The notes under the pieces are model-generated. The model saw only the letters and a list, made by a program, of their open reading frames with translations. It was not told the DNA's origin and ran no database searches. Shown one piece after another: positions 32,546-41,129 of a stretch of DNA of 64,000 nt. A program made the position numbers and the translations under genes. This DNA comes from Micromonospora zamorensis. GTDB taxonomy: Bacteria > Actinomycetota > Actinomycetes > Mycobacteriales > Micromonosporaceae. Position 1 is the stretch's first letter, and every line of letters begins with the position of its first letter. The stretch covers positions 4,960,001 to 5,024,000 of the forward strand of contig NZ_LT607755.1 in NCBI RefSeq assembly GCF_900090275.1. Reading direction: 5' to 3'.

Positions 32546-32953
32546 TCAGCTCATCGTGGCCAGCAGGTCCCGACAGGCCCGCTCGCAGGCCCGGCAGGCG
32601 TCCGCACAGATCCGGCAGTGCTCGTGCATGTCGGCGTGCCGGGCACACTCGTCACCGCACGACTTGCACGCCGTGGCGCACGCCTCCAGGATGCTCCGGC
32701 TGAGGTTCGCGTCGTAGCCGGTGTGCCGGGACAGCACCCGGGCCGTGGTGGTGCAGATGTCCGCGCAGTCCAGGTCCGTCCGGATGCACTTGGTCAGGTC
32801 GGCGACCATGTCCTCGCTGAGGCAGGCGTCAGCGCACGCCGTACACGCCTGGGCGCAGTCGTTGAGGGCGTCGATCGCCGCCGCAAGCTTCGCCCGGTCC
32901 AGGTTGATCGACTTTGGGTACGTCTCGAGCATGGGCATCGTGGTGCTCGGCAT
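32546..32953 (-). CDS. Four-helix-bundle copper-storage-type protein (Csp3-like)
   Basis: A 135-residue protein with 16 cysteines, many as CxxxC or CxxC on helices (CAQACTACADAC, CATACKSCGDEC, CRICADACRACERAC). This matches the DUF326/Csp fold in which Cys lines the bundle core and binds many Cu(I) ions. No Tat or Sec signal is present, so it is a cytosolic Csp3-type protein that would buffer copper. No CsoR or P-type ATPase gene is adjacent. ATG 32953 opens at MPSTTMPMLETYPKS, as in relatives. Confidence 0.88.
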   Translation of the reverse strand: MPSTTMPMLETYPKSINLDRAKLAAAIDALNDCAQACTACADACLSEDMVADLTKCIRTDLDCADICTTTARVLSRHTGYDANLSRSILEACATACKSCGDECARHADMHEHCRICADACRACERACRDLLATMS

Positions 32954-33032
32954 CGGGGAATCCTCTCGTCGGCTTCCCTCGGCCCTACCCGAAGTCTCGC
33001 CCCGCACACGTCCGGGCGCGGCCGGATGGCCG

Positions 33033-33746
33033 TCAGCCCCGGCGTGGCCCGGCGGTCCGGTCGACCAGAGCCTGGGCCACGTCACGGACCTTGCGGTTGG
33101 AGTCCTGCGAGACCTTCGACAGGATCGCGAACGCCTCGGCGGGGCCGCAGCGCCGCTCGGCCATGACGATGCCCTTGGCCTGCTCGATGACCGCCCGGTT
33201 GGCCATCGCCTCGCGCATCTGCCGGGCGAGGTTGGCGGTGCTGTCGTAGAGCTGGGCGTTGGACAGGGCGACCGCGGCGTACGCGGCGAACGTCTCCAGC
33301 ACCGTCACGGCTTCGTCGTCGAAGGCCTCGGGTGTGTGCGCGTAGACGTTCAGCGCTCCGACGACAGCTTCCTGGATCGGCAGGCCGATCGACAGTGAAC
33401 TGCCCAGGCCCCGCCCCCGGCCGCGGGCGGCCCACACCGGCCACCGGTCCTCGCTGGCCAGATCGGGGACGGACACGACATCGCCGCTGGCGGCGGCCTC
33501 CAGGCACGGGCCACGCCCGTGGGCATACTGCCCCTCGTCCATGTCACGGGCGACCTCACTGGTGAAGGCCGCCGTATGTCCGACCCCACCACGCATCAAC
33601 GTGACCGACACCTCCACCGGCATGGGCAGGACGCGTTTCGCGAGCTCAGCTACCCGCTGAAGGACCTCGTCGAGATTGACCTCGGAGAGCTTGATACCCC
33701 CGAGTTCGACGAACGCGGTGGCGGGGTCCGTCGGCAGGCGGGGCAT
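33033..33746 (-). CDS. GAF-ANTAR regulator 2
   Basis: A 237-residue paralogue of the protein at 30982-31728. GAF domain about 20-160 (CLEAAASGDVVSVPDLA, SLSIGLPIQEAVVGALNVY); ANTAR domain about 170-230 (NRAVIEQAKGIVMAERRCGPAEAF, LSKVSQDSNRKVRDVA). Residue differences are concentrated in the GAF pocket and the linker, so the two may sense different signals but recognise similar RNA. ATG 33746 starts MPRLPTDPATAFVELGG. RNA targets cannot be named from this window. Confidence 0.92.
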   Translation of the reverse strand: MPRLPTDPATAFVELGGIKLSEVNLDEVLQRVAELAKRVLPMPVEVSVTLMRGGVGHTAAFTSEVARDMDEGQYAHGRGPCLEAAASGDVVSVPDLASEDRWPVWAARGRGRGLGSSLSIGLPIQEAVVGALNVYAHTPEAFDDEAVTVLETFAAYAAVALSNAQLYDSTANLARQMREAMANRAVIEQAKGIVMAERRCGPAEAFAILSKVSQDSNRKVRDVAQALVDRTAGPRRG

Positions 33747-34003
33747 GAGTGCACCAGGTCCTCGGGGCCGGCGCGCCCGCTGCCGGCAGAGCCGTCGAGC
33801 GCGCGGATGGCAGCACGCCTTGGCGGGCTGCTGCACAGATCCACGGCGGGTGGACCTGGGACCCACGCCGATCTCGTGACGCCGGCTCGCCCCGCCCCAT
33901 CCAGGGACGTGGGCTACAGAATTTTCACCCTACTCCCCTGTGGTGCGACGTGCCGCGCCGGAGTTTGCGTGGACGAGAGCGGCTCGCGAAGCGCTGAGCG
34001 GGC

Positions 34004-35014
34004 TCAGACGGGCCCCAGCAACGCGGCCAGCGCTTCGTCGCCCTGACCGAGCTGCGCTCCACCCGTCGGTGGCGCGACCAGGAAGCGTCGGCAGCCGTCG
34101 AGTTCCACGTACCGGTCGGGTCCGGCGGCGCCGTCCAGCGGGCGCAGCACCGCGAAACGCGACGCCGGGGTCTGACACTCGACCACCGCCCGGCGGTTGG
34201 CCAGCCCACGGAGCACGCCCCCCTGACGCTCGGCCGGCAGCGGCCCGCCGTACACGAAATCGCCCGCCGGCTTGCCGCCACCCTGCTCCGACGCGGGCAC
34301 CTGGTAGACGCAGAGGCGCAGCGGCCCGGCGGCCGGAGACGTGGCCGGCGCGGGCGGCCCGCGGCGTTCGTTGCTGGTCTCCACCCACACCATGTCCGTC
34401 CATCGTTGCGCGCATCCGGCGGCCTCGGCCGCCGGGGATTCGACCTGGCCGACCGTACGGGTGTCCACAGTGGTCCAGGACAACCCGGCGAGGGCGTCGC
34501 TCACCTCGGCGCGCGGCCTGCCGCAGACGGTTGTCGGCAGGTACGGCCGCAGCCAGCGCCCCCGGTCGTCGAGCAGGGCCAACCAGGGTGGGATGACCAT
34601 GTCGAGGGTGCAGGCGATCTCCCCGTCGGCCTGCTCGTTGGGCAGGCGCAGTGCGGCGAGCAGCGGTGCGATCTGCTCGGCGCGTCGCTCCGTGGCGGTC
34701 TGCTCCTGGCCTCCGTTGACGCCCGGTCGGATCTCCCGCCCGCAGAGCACGGCGGCGACCGGGGTGAACGCGGGGTCGATGCGCCCGATCTTCGGCTCGG
34801 GCACGCTCGGTGTCGGTGTCGGCGTGTTCGGTACCGACAACACCGCACCGGCCTGTGGTGCCGCTGCGCGGCAGGAGGCCCACGAGTCGACGATCTGAGC
34901 CGGGCCGGGCTCCTCGGCCACGCCCGGCCCGGTGGTCGTGCCACCGCAGCCACCCAGCGCCATGCCGAGCAGTGCGAACGCCAGTACGGTCCGGGACGAG
35001 CGCATCCGGCTCAC
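34004..35014 (-). CDS. Putative lipoprotein, function unknown
   Basis: A 336-residue secreted protein. An N-terminal signal sequence, SRTVLAFALLGMALGGCGG, carries a lipobox (LGGC), so the Cys is probably lipid-modified and the protein faces the outside of the membrane. The mature part has several Cys (CRAAAP, LCGREIRPG, IACTLDM, VCGRPR) that may form disulphides. No enzyme domain is recognised. GTG 35014 has GGAG 5 nt upstream; ATG 35005 is the alternative. Confidence 0.78.
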   Translation of the reverse strand: MSRMRSSRTVLAFALLGMALGGCGGTTTGPGVAEEPGPAQIVDSWASCRAAAPQAGAVLSVPNTPTPTPSVPEPKIGRIDPAFTPVAAVLCGREIRPGVNGGQEQTATERRAEQIAPLLAALRLPNEQADGEIACTLDMVIPPWLALLDDRGRWLRPYLPTTVCGRPRAEVSDALAGLSWTTVDTRTVGQVESPAAEAAGCAQRWTDMVWVETSNERRGPPAPATSPAAGPLRLCVYQVPASEQGGGKPAGDFVYGGPLPAERQGGVLRGLANRRAVVECQTPASRFAVLRPLDGAAGPDRYVELDGCRRFLVAPPTGGAQLGQGDEALAALLGPV

Positions 35015-35190
35015 CACCTCTCCACCCGAGGATGGGACGGCCCACGGCCGCACTCGGTTCCCGCCGGGGCACCTGACAGACGCGAGTGGTTCACGCGCAA
35101 GCCGCGACACGCGCCGCTGCGACGGCGCGCTGCGGCGTGATCCGGGCGACCGGCGGGGACGCCGCCAACCGGGTGCGACGTGCCCGGCGG

Positions 35191-35196
35191 CATGAT
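35191..35196 (+). promoter_or_regulatory. Candidate -10 (CATGAT) for leaderless VOC mRNA
   Basis: CATGAT lies 6 nt before the ATG at 35203; a near match to TANNNT. Weaker than the other candidates. Confidence 0.3.
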
Positions 35197-35202
35197 GACC
35201 GG

Positions 35203-35598
35203 ATGGCACATCTGGGACTCGTCGCGCTGGTGGTCAGGGAGTACGACGAGGCGATCGACTTCTACGTCGGCGACCTCGGTTTCGAGTTGGTGGAGGACAC
35301 CGCCCGACCCGACGGTTCGCGATGGGTGGTTGTCCGCCCGGCGGGCGCCCGGGAGACGGCGTTGCTGCTGGCCAGGGCGAGCACCGACGAGCAGCGCGCC
35401 CGGATCGGCGACCAGACCGGCGGCCGGGTCGGGTTGTTCCTGTACACCGAGGACTTCGCCCGGGACCACGCCCGGATGGTGGCCGCCGGGGTGCGTTTCC
35501 TGGAGGAACCACGCCACGAGGCGTACGGCTCTGTCGCGGTCTTCGCCGATCTCTACGGCAACCGCTGGGACCTGCTCCAACCCCGCAGCGCAGAGTGA
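35203..35598 (+). CDS. VOC-family protein
   Basis: A 131-residue VOC module: GLVALVVREYDEAIDFYVGDLGF at the start, VGLFLYTEDFARDHARMVAAGV in the middle and VAVFADLYGNRWDLLQP at the end. It resembles glyoxalase-like proteins of actinomycetes with unknown substrates. ATG 35203 opens the domain directly. The region upstream in this frame has poor coding character. Confidence 0.87.
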   Translation: MAHLGLVALVVREYDEAIDFYVGDLGFELVEDTARPDGSRWVVVRPAGARETALLLARASTDEQRARIGDQTGGRVGLFLYTEDFARDHARMVAAGVRFLEEPRHEAYGSVAVFADLYGNRWDLLQPRSAE

Positions 35599-35717
35599 CA
35601 CATTAGCGACACTCTGCGCACAACGGGGTCAACGTTCGACACCAGCCATGCTATTGTCCGATGTCGATCTCTACCGCACGGACCCGGACCGGGTCGTTGT
35701 CGGAAGGACACTTCCCG

Positions 35718-36896
35718 ATGCCGGCCGTTGCCACCCCGCCCGTGCCGCCGCCCACGCTGGACAATCCGGCCGGCGGCGCATTCGGCCTCATCTTCACCAC
35801 ACTGCCGGCGCTGCTGCGGCTGACCTGCGGGTTGGTCGGCGCGTCGGTGGCCCTGTCGGTGCAGACCCCGCCGGTCGAGCCAGCCGTGTTGCTGCCCGGC
35901 GTCGCCGCGCTGACCGGCTGGTCGCTCTGGTACGCGCACCGCGCGTTGCGCCACGGGATCACACCGAGCCTGGTCGCCGGTGACGTCGCGGTCACCGCGG
36001 TGGCCTGCCTGCTCATCCCCGTCATGGTGGCACCCGGGGTCCTGCCCGGTGAGGGCAGTTGGATCGCCGTGCTGGCCAGCACCACGGTGATCAACACCCA
36101 GGCCACCGCCCCGGCGCGCTGGTCCATCCCGGCCGGCCTGCTCGTCGTCGCCACCTATGTGACAGGCGCGCAGGCCGCCGGCAATCCCACCGAGGCTCGG
36201 GCGCACGCGGCCACCCTGTTGGTGCAGACCGCCTGCACGGCGATGATGACGGCGGTGATGCGTCGACGGCTCGGCCGTGCGGACCGCGCCTTCGTCGAGC
36301 ATCAACGGTTGACCCGGGAGGCGTTGGTCGCGCGAACCGCCCGCGAGGCGGAACGTCAGCAGAATCGCGACCTGCACGACACGGTGCTCGGCACCTTGAC
36401 CATGGTCGGGCTGGGCGCGGTGTCCGGGCCCTCGACCGCCTTCCGCGACCGGTGCGCCGCCGACCTGCGTACTCTCGTCGCGCACACCGACGTCGGCCCG
36501 GTGGCCGGTGACGGCCCGGTGCCGCTGGACGGGCGGTTGCGGTTGGTGGCGGCCCGCCTGCCCGAGCTTCCGGCGCACCTTGACCTGGAGTCGTGTGCGG
36601 TCCCGTCCGGGGTTGCCGACGCCATCGGCGAGAGCACCTACGCGGCGATGTCCAACGTGGTCCGTCACGCGCCGGGCGCGCGGGCCACGCTGCGGCTGAA
36701 ACGGGATGCGATCGGCGTCGTGGTCGAGGTCGTCGACGACGGCCCCGGCTTCGACCCGGCCACCGTCCCACCCCACCGGTACGGGTTACGCGAGTCGATC
36801 GGCGGCCGGATGGCGGCGGTCGGCGGTCGGGCCGACGTGCACTCGGCACCCGGCACCGGCACCCGGATCCGACTGGAGTGGCCTGGTGTCGGCTGA
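35718..36896 (+). CDS. Sensor histidine kinase, DesK/NarX type
   Basis: A 392-residue membrane kinase. Four to six hydrophobic helices cover about residues 20-170. The dimerisation helix has RDLHDTVLGTLTM with phospho-acceptor H220. The ATPase domain shows the N-box-like TYAAMSNVVRHAPG, the G1 box DDGPGFD and YGLRESIGGRMAAVGG. ATG 35718 has GGAAGGA 9 nt upstream; ATG 35661 is less likely. Its stop overlaps the next gene by 11 bp. The three-gene set 35718-38780 is an operon-like two-component system. Confidence 0.9.
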   Translation: MPAVATPPVPPPTLDNPAGGAFGLIFTTLPALLRLTCGLVGASVALSVQTPPVEPAVLLPGVAALTGWSLWYAHRALRHGITPSLVAGDVAVTAVACLLIPVMVAPGVLPGEGSWIAVLASTTVINTQATAPARWSIPAGLLVVATYVTGAQAAGNPTEARAHAATLLVQTACTAMMTAVMRRRLGRADRAFVEHQRLTREALVARTAREAERQQNRDLHDTVLGTLTMVGLGAVSGPSTAFRDRCAADLRTLVAHTDVGPVAGDGPVPLDGRLRLVAARLPELPAHLDLESCAVPSGVADAIGESTYAAMSNVVRHAPGARATLRLKRDAIGVVVEVVDDGPGFDPATVPPHRYGLRESIGGRMAAVGGRADVHSAPGTGTRIRLEWPGVG

Positions 36897-38094
36897 CCTC
36901 GGCGCGCCAGCGCACACCATCGGCGCACCGCAGGCACCGGACCGGACCAGCGTGCCGGCCCCCCGGGAGCCGGTCTCCGCCGACGGGCTCGCCGCGCCGG
37001 CGGCCGTCGCGCAGGCCTCCGACCGGGGTGCCCGGATCGCCGCCGTCGCTATCGCGCTGGCCTGGCACGTCGCGATCGGGCTGCCGGCGGTGTGGGCCGC
37101 CCGCGCGGAGTTCGCCGCGCCGGTGGTGGTGCTCGGCGCGTGGGCGCTGGTCGCGGTGACCGGCGCGATGGCCGGGATACGGCTGCTGCGCGGCTCACCG
37201 CTGCCGCCGTGGCCGTTGGCCGCGCTGCTGCTCGCCGTCGACGCGGCCGTCTTCGCAGCGGTCGGCGAGCGGCAGTTGTTCGCCGCCGCCAACTGGGTGT
37301 GGGGCACGCTCGGCTGGTTCTTCGTGCTGGCCCTGTGGGGTCGGCGGGTCGTGGGGCTGATCGCGCTGCTGACCACGCACGCGTTGATCGCGCTGGTCGC
37401 CGTGCTCGGGCACGGTCCCGACCCGGTCGACGTGGCCCGCTACGTGATGTACGTCTACGGCACGTTCTCGCTGCCGGTGGCGGTGTTCGTGGGCAGCGCG
37501 ACGATCGTCTCGCTGGCGCGGGAACGCGCCGCCGTCTCGGCCGCCGGCCATACTATGGCGGCGGAGCGCGACGCCGCGGAGCGTGGCCTCCGCGACCGTC
37601 GGGATCGACTCGCCCTGGTCAGCTCGGCGGCCGGGCGGGTGCTCGGGGAGTTGGCCGCCGGTCAGGCCGACCCCAACGACCCGGAGGTGCAGCGCCGCAG
37701 CGTGCTGGCCGCCGCCCGGCTGCGCCGCCTGATCGCCGAGTCGGACGACGTGCCCGACCCACTGCTGCACGAGTTGCGGGCCGCCGCCGACCTGGCGGAA
37801 CGCAACGGCCTACCGATCGACCTGGTCACCATCGGGACCCCGCCACCGCTGCCGGTGGAGATCCGACGCCGGCTGGCCGATCCGCTCACCGGCACCCTCG
37901 CCGACGCCGAGGGCTGGGCCCGGCTGACAGTGGTCTCCGGCCCGGACGAGGTGGTGGTCAGCCTGGTCACGCCGGACCGGGAGGGGCCGGAGGCGACCGG
38001 CCCGCCACCCGGGGAGTACGACGATGGGCAGGTGCAGCACCTCTACGAACGGGACGGGAACATCAGATGGGCGCAGACCCGGTGGCAGCGATGA
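36886..38094 (+). CDS. Membrane sensor partner resembling a degenerate histidine kinase
   Basis: A 402-residue protein with about four to six transmembrane helices (about residues 50-215) and a soluble C-terminus. The position of the dimerisation helix reads RRDRLALVSSAAGRVLGELA, without the H-box histidine. The following region (DLAERNGLPIDLVTIG) resembles the start of an HATPase domain, but the N, G1 and G2 boxes are missing. It therefore looks like a pseudokinase partner of the upstream kinase. GTG 36886 overlaps the kinase stop and its own stop overlaps the regulator ATG (ATGA). Homology to kinases is inferred from architecture and position. Confidence 0.75.
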   Translation: MSADLGAPAHTIGAPQAPDRTSVPAPREPVSADGLAAPAAVAQASDRGARIAAVAIALAWHVAIGLPAVWAARAEFAAPVVVLGAWALVAVTGAMAGIRLLRGSPLPPWPLAALLLAVDAAVFAAVGERQLFAAANWVWGTLGWFFVLALWGRRVVGLIALLTTHALIALVAVLGHGPDPVDVARYVMYVYGTFSLPVAVFVGSATIVSLARERAAVSAAGHTMAAERDAAERGLRDRRDRLALVSSAAGRVLGELAAGQADPNDPEVQRRSVLAAARLRRLIAESDDVPDPLLHELRAAADLAERNGLPIDLVTIGTPPPLPVEIRRRLADPLTGTLADAEGWARLTVVSGPDEVVVSLVTPDREGPEATGPPPGEYDDGQVQHLYERDGNIRWAQTRWQR

Positions 38095-38780
38095 CCGGCG
38101 AACGGCCGATCGGTGTGGCGATCGTCGACGACCATCCCGTCGTGGTCGAGGGGGTCCGCGCCTGGCTCGCCACCGAGCCGCGGCTGACCGTGCTGGCCAC
38201 CGGCGACGACCCGGACGAGGTGCTGCGGGTGGCGCCGGACGCCGACGTCGTCCTGCTCGACCTGAGGCTGCACGGGCGGATGGCGTTGGACAAGTTGGCC
38301 GAGCTGAGCACCGCCGGGCGTCGGGTGGTGGTCTATTCGGAGCACACCGACCCGCAGACCATGCTCGCCGCGCTGGACGCCGGGGCGGTGGCGTTCCTGG
38401 CCAAGCACGAGGGGCGGGAGCACTGCGTAGCGACCGTGCTGGCCGCCGCGAGCGACCGCCCGTACGTGCCGCCGGCACTGGCCGGAGCCATGGTCGGCGA
38501 CCCGCGACCGGACCGGCCGATGCTGTCCGACAAGGAACGTGAGGCGCTGCTGCTCTGGTTCCAGTCGATGTCCAAGGCGTCGGTGGCGCGCCGGATGCGG
38601 ATCAGCGAGCACACGGTGAAGCAGTACGTCGACCGTGCTCGGATCAAGTACACCCGGGCGGGGCGGCCGGCCGCCACAAAGGCGGCATTACTCGCCCGCG
38701 CGATCGAGGACGGCCTCGTCCGCCCGGAGGAGATCGGCATCTACCGGTCACACGCGGCGCACGACCGGCCGACCCCCTAA
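38091..38780 (+). CDS. NarL/FixJ-type response regulator
   Basis: A 229-residue regulator. Receiver: VAIVDDHPVVVEGVRAWL with the acidic pair, VVLLDLRLHG with phospho-acceptor D57, VVVYSEH and FLAKHEG with the conserved Lys. Output: LuxR-type helix-turn-helix LSDKEREALLLWFQSMS and ARRMRISEHTVKQYVDRARIKY. ATG 38091 overlaps the upstream stop (ATGA); an ATG at 38067 is less likely. Its kinase partner is the DesK-like protein two genes upstream. Confidence 0.92.
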   Translation: MTGERPIGVAIVDDHPVVVEGVRAWLATEPRLTVLATGDDPDEVLRVAPDADVVLLDLRLHGRMALDKLAELSTAGRRVVVYSEHTDPQTMLAALDAGAVAFLAKHEGREHCVATVLAAASDRPYVPPALAGAMVGDPRPDRPMLSDKEREALLLWFQSMSKASVARRMRISEHTVKQYVDRARIKYTRAGRPAATKAALLARAIEDGLVRPEEIGIYRSHAAHDRPTP

Positions 38781-38852
38781 CAGGCGTCATGACAGCGGCC
38801 CGCCGATCCGACAGGCTTCACCACACAGCCAGCTGATCGGGAGGTCGTGACG

Positions 38853-39575
38853 ATGCACGCCGACGCGTCCCCCTTTTTCATCGGTCCGCACCGGTTCGAC
38901 GCCCCGGACGACGAAGTGGGGCCGACCCTGGATCGCCGTTACAACCTGCGTCCGGTGCATGGTGAACGGGTCCTCGCCCGCCACCGTCTGCTGGTCGCGG
39001 GCTACCTGCTCGGGCCGAGCGAGACACGGCGCCGTTGGCAGCTACCCGAGCCCGTCGCGGTGACCGTCACCGACCAGCGGATCTGCTGGGTGGGCAGCGG
39101 CTCACAACTGTCGCTGGTCGCCGACGACCTGCCCCGGGCGCGGCCATCCGCGCGGATGAACGGCCTGATGAGTGGGCAGATCCGGTGGCAGTGGCCGTCC
39201 CGGTTGGAGCTGCCGGTCGCCGAGGAGGACGAGCCGTCGCAGCTGTTGATCGTCTGCGATGCGTTGCGCACCATTCAACAGCCGGCGTTGGCCCTCGGAG
39301 GCCCAGCGGGAGAGGTCGTGGCGTTGGGCCGCCAGGTCCGCCGGGCGGTCGCCATGTTCCGGCTCACCCGACCTGAACTGGTCGACCTGTCGGCTCAGGA
39401 GCGCGACGTGCTGCTGTTGCGGGCCGGCCCCGCCCTGCTCGCCGGGGCCACCCGGGTCACGCTGCCCGGCTCGTTGCCGGTGGAGTTCCACTCCCGGGAC
39501 GACTACTACCGCCCGGGGCCGGAGCCGAGCTCGTGGCACGGGCTCGCAGGCGGCGCAGCATCCGGGCATCGCTGA
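38853..39575 (+). CDS. Conserved hypothetical protein
   Basis: A 240-residue soluble protein of unknown function. It has no membrane helix or signal peptide and several beta-strand-like segments (VAVTVTDQRICWVGSG). ATG 38853 has GGGAGG 8 nt upstream; GTG 38847 is too close to that site. Its last 119 bp overlap the 3' end of the convergent GlxA-type gene. Because both ends look coding, either this gene or the regulator may have an over-extended tail. Confidence 0.65.
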   Translation: MHADASPFFIGPHRFDAPDDEVGPTLDRRYNLRPVHGERVLARHRLLVAGYLLGPSETRRRWQLPEPVAVTVTDQRICWVGSGSQLSLVADDLPRARPSARMNGLMSGQIRWQWPSRLELPVAEEDEPSQLLIVCDALRTIQQPALALGGPAGEVVALGRQVRRAVAMFRLTRPELVDLSAQERDVLLLRAGPALLAGATRVTLPGSLPVEFHSRDDYYRPGPEPSSWHGLAGGAASGHR

Positions 39576-40437
39576 AGCCGACGGTCCGCGCGGCGGCTTC
39601 CACTGTTGTGCCGTGGCCGATCAGGTGCTCGGCACGTTCCACCCGCAGCACCTGCTGGTAGCCGAGCGGGGTGAGCCCGGTGGCCGCACGGAACAGCCGG
39701 GTCAGCGTCCGTTCCGCAAGGCCGCCGGCAGCCGCCAGCTCGGCCAGTGGCAGCGTCTCGGCGTACCGGCTGTCGATCAGATCCTGCACCCGGTGCACCG
39801 AGTCGGACAGGTGGGAGCGGTGCCGCATCATCGCGCTGGCCTGCTGCTCGTGCCCGTTGCGGCGGGCGTAGACGACCAGCGTGCGGGCGATCTTCGCGGC
39901 GGTCGACGGGCCATGCCGGGTGGCCACCAGGTGCAGCGCCACGTCGATGCCACTGGCGATGCCGGCCGAGGTGACCACCCGGTCGTCGACCACGTACAGG
40001 ACGTCGCGGATGACCTGGGCCGCCGGGTGCCGGCGGGCCAGGTCGTCCTGCACCTCGTGGTGGGTGGTGCAACGTCGACCGTCGAGCAGCCCGGCCCGCC
40101 CGAGGGCGTACGCCCCGGCGCAGATGCTGGCCACCGTGCCACCGGCGCGATGGTGCTCGGCCAGCCGCCGCAGGTCGCCGGGCGACACCGGCCCTTGCGG
40201 CCCGTGCGCCGCCGGCCGCCAACCGGGCACGATGACCAGGTCGGCCGGGGCCAGCTCGGGCCACCGGGTGTCGGCGACCAGGGGTACGCCCTGCACTGTG
40301 GTCACCTGCTCCCGCTCGGCGACGTAGTGCAGCCGGTAGTCGAAACCGAGGTCGGCGGCACTGGAGAAGACCTGGGCCGGCCCGGCGAGGTCCAGCAGGT
40401 GCAGCTGCGGGACCAGCAGGAAGACGACCCGGGTCAT
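39457..40437 (-). CDS. GlxA-type AraC regulator with DJ-1/PfpI domain
   Basis: A 326-residue regulator. Residues 1-165 are a DJ-1/PfpI-like domain with SICAGAYALG carrying the usual nucleophile-elbow Cys. Residues about 210-300 are an AraC helix-turn-helix pair (LAELAAAGGLAERTLTRLFRAATG and AARTVGFSDARMLRRL). Such proteins activate catabolic genes in response to small ligands. It starts 4 bp after the isochorismatase-like gene and probably shares its transcript. The final 25 residues (SAPAPGGSSRPGSGTPP) are low-complexity and overlap the convergent gene. Confidence 0.88.
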   Translation of the reverse strand: MTRVVFLLVPQLHLLDLAGPAQVFSSAADLGFDYRLHYVAEREQVTTVQGVPLVADTRWPELAPADLVIVPGWRPAAHGPQGPVSPGDLRRLAEHHRAGGTVASICAGAYALGRAGLLDGRRCTTHHEVQDDLARRHPAAQVIRDVLYVVDDRVVTSAGIASGIDVALHLVATRHGPSTAAKIARTLVVYARRNGHEQQASAMMRHRSHLSDSVHRVQDLIDSRYAETLPLAELAAAGGLAERTLTRLFRAATGLTPLGYQQVLRVERAEHLIGHGTTVEAAARTVGFSDARMLRRLRARATSSAPAPGGSSRPGSGTPPATSRAA

Positions 40438-40441
40438 CGCG

Positions 40442-41050
40442 TCAGCTCCGGGTGCCGGCGAGGGCCGCGCCAGTCACCTCGTCCACGGTGCGGATGGTCG
40501 CGAAGCGGCCAGCCAGCGCGTACTCGGTGCGGGTGACGATCTCCTCGTTCGTGAGGGTGCGCGGGTCGGCCAGGATCTCCGCCACCGTGGCGGTCTCCGG
40601 CAGGTCCCGGTGTGGGATGGGGAAGGTCAGCGTGGCGTCGGTGACGAACGTCATCCGGTAGCCGAGGTCGGAGCCGACCCGGGCGGTGGTCTCCACGCAC
40701 TGCTCGGTGCGGATGCCGCAGACGGTGATGTCCTGGATGCCCGCCTGGGTGAGCACCTGCTGGAGGTTCGTGGTGGTGAACGCGTTGTGCGCGGTCTTGA
40801 CCAGCGTCGGCTCACCCTCGGCCGGGACCAGCCCGTCGATCAGCCGCACGTGCCCGAGGGCGGGGTCGAACAACCCACCGGTGCTCGGCTCGGAATGCAG
40901 GACCCAGACCACCAGGTCGCCGCGCTCACGGGCCGCGGCGACCAGTCGTTCGACCTGCCGCACCAGATCGGGGTTGGAGCCGTACGCCCAGATCGGGCGC
41001 TGACGGAAGGACTCCTGGACGTCGATCACGACGAGTGCTGCTCTGCTCAT
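40442..41050 (-). CDS. Isochorismatase-family cysteine hydrolase
   Basis: A 202-residue hydrolase with the catalytic triad in view: Asp in LVVIDVQESF, Lys in LVKTAHNAF, Cys in CGIRTEQCVETTAR. The family splits amides or vinyl ethers (nicotinamidase, isochorismatase). The specificity here is unknown. It is the first gene of a pair with a GlxA-type regulator, an arrangement common in actinomycetes. ATG 41050 opens with the conserved MSRAALVVIDVQ. Confidence 0.88.
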   Translation of the reverse strand: MSRAALVVIDVQESFRQRPIWAYGSNPDLVRQVERLVAAARERGDLVVWVLHSEPSTGGLFDPALGHVRLIDGLVPAEGEPTLVKTAHNAFTTTNLQQVLTQAGIQDITVCGIRTEQCVETTARVGSDLGYRMTFVTDATLTFPIPHRDLPETATVAEILADPRTLTNEEIVTRTEYALAGRFATIRTVDEVTGAALAGTRS

Positions 41051-41129
41051 GCTCCGATCCTGACCGGATGAGGACCGCGCCGGCAGACACCATCACGCCC
41101 GGGTGCGGAACGATCCGGCCACGTCGGCG

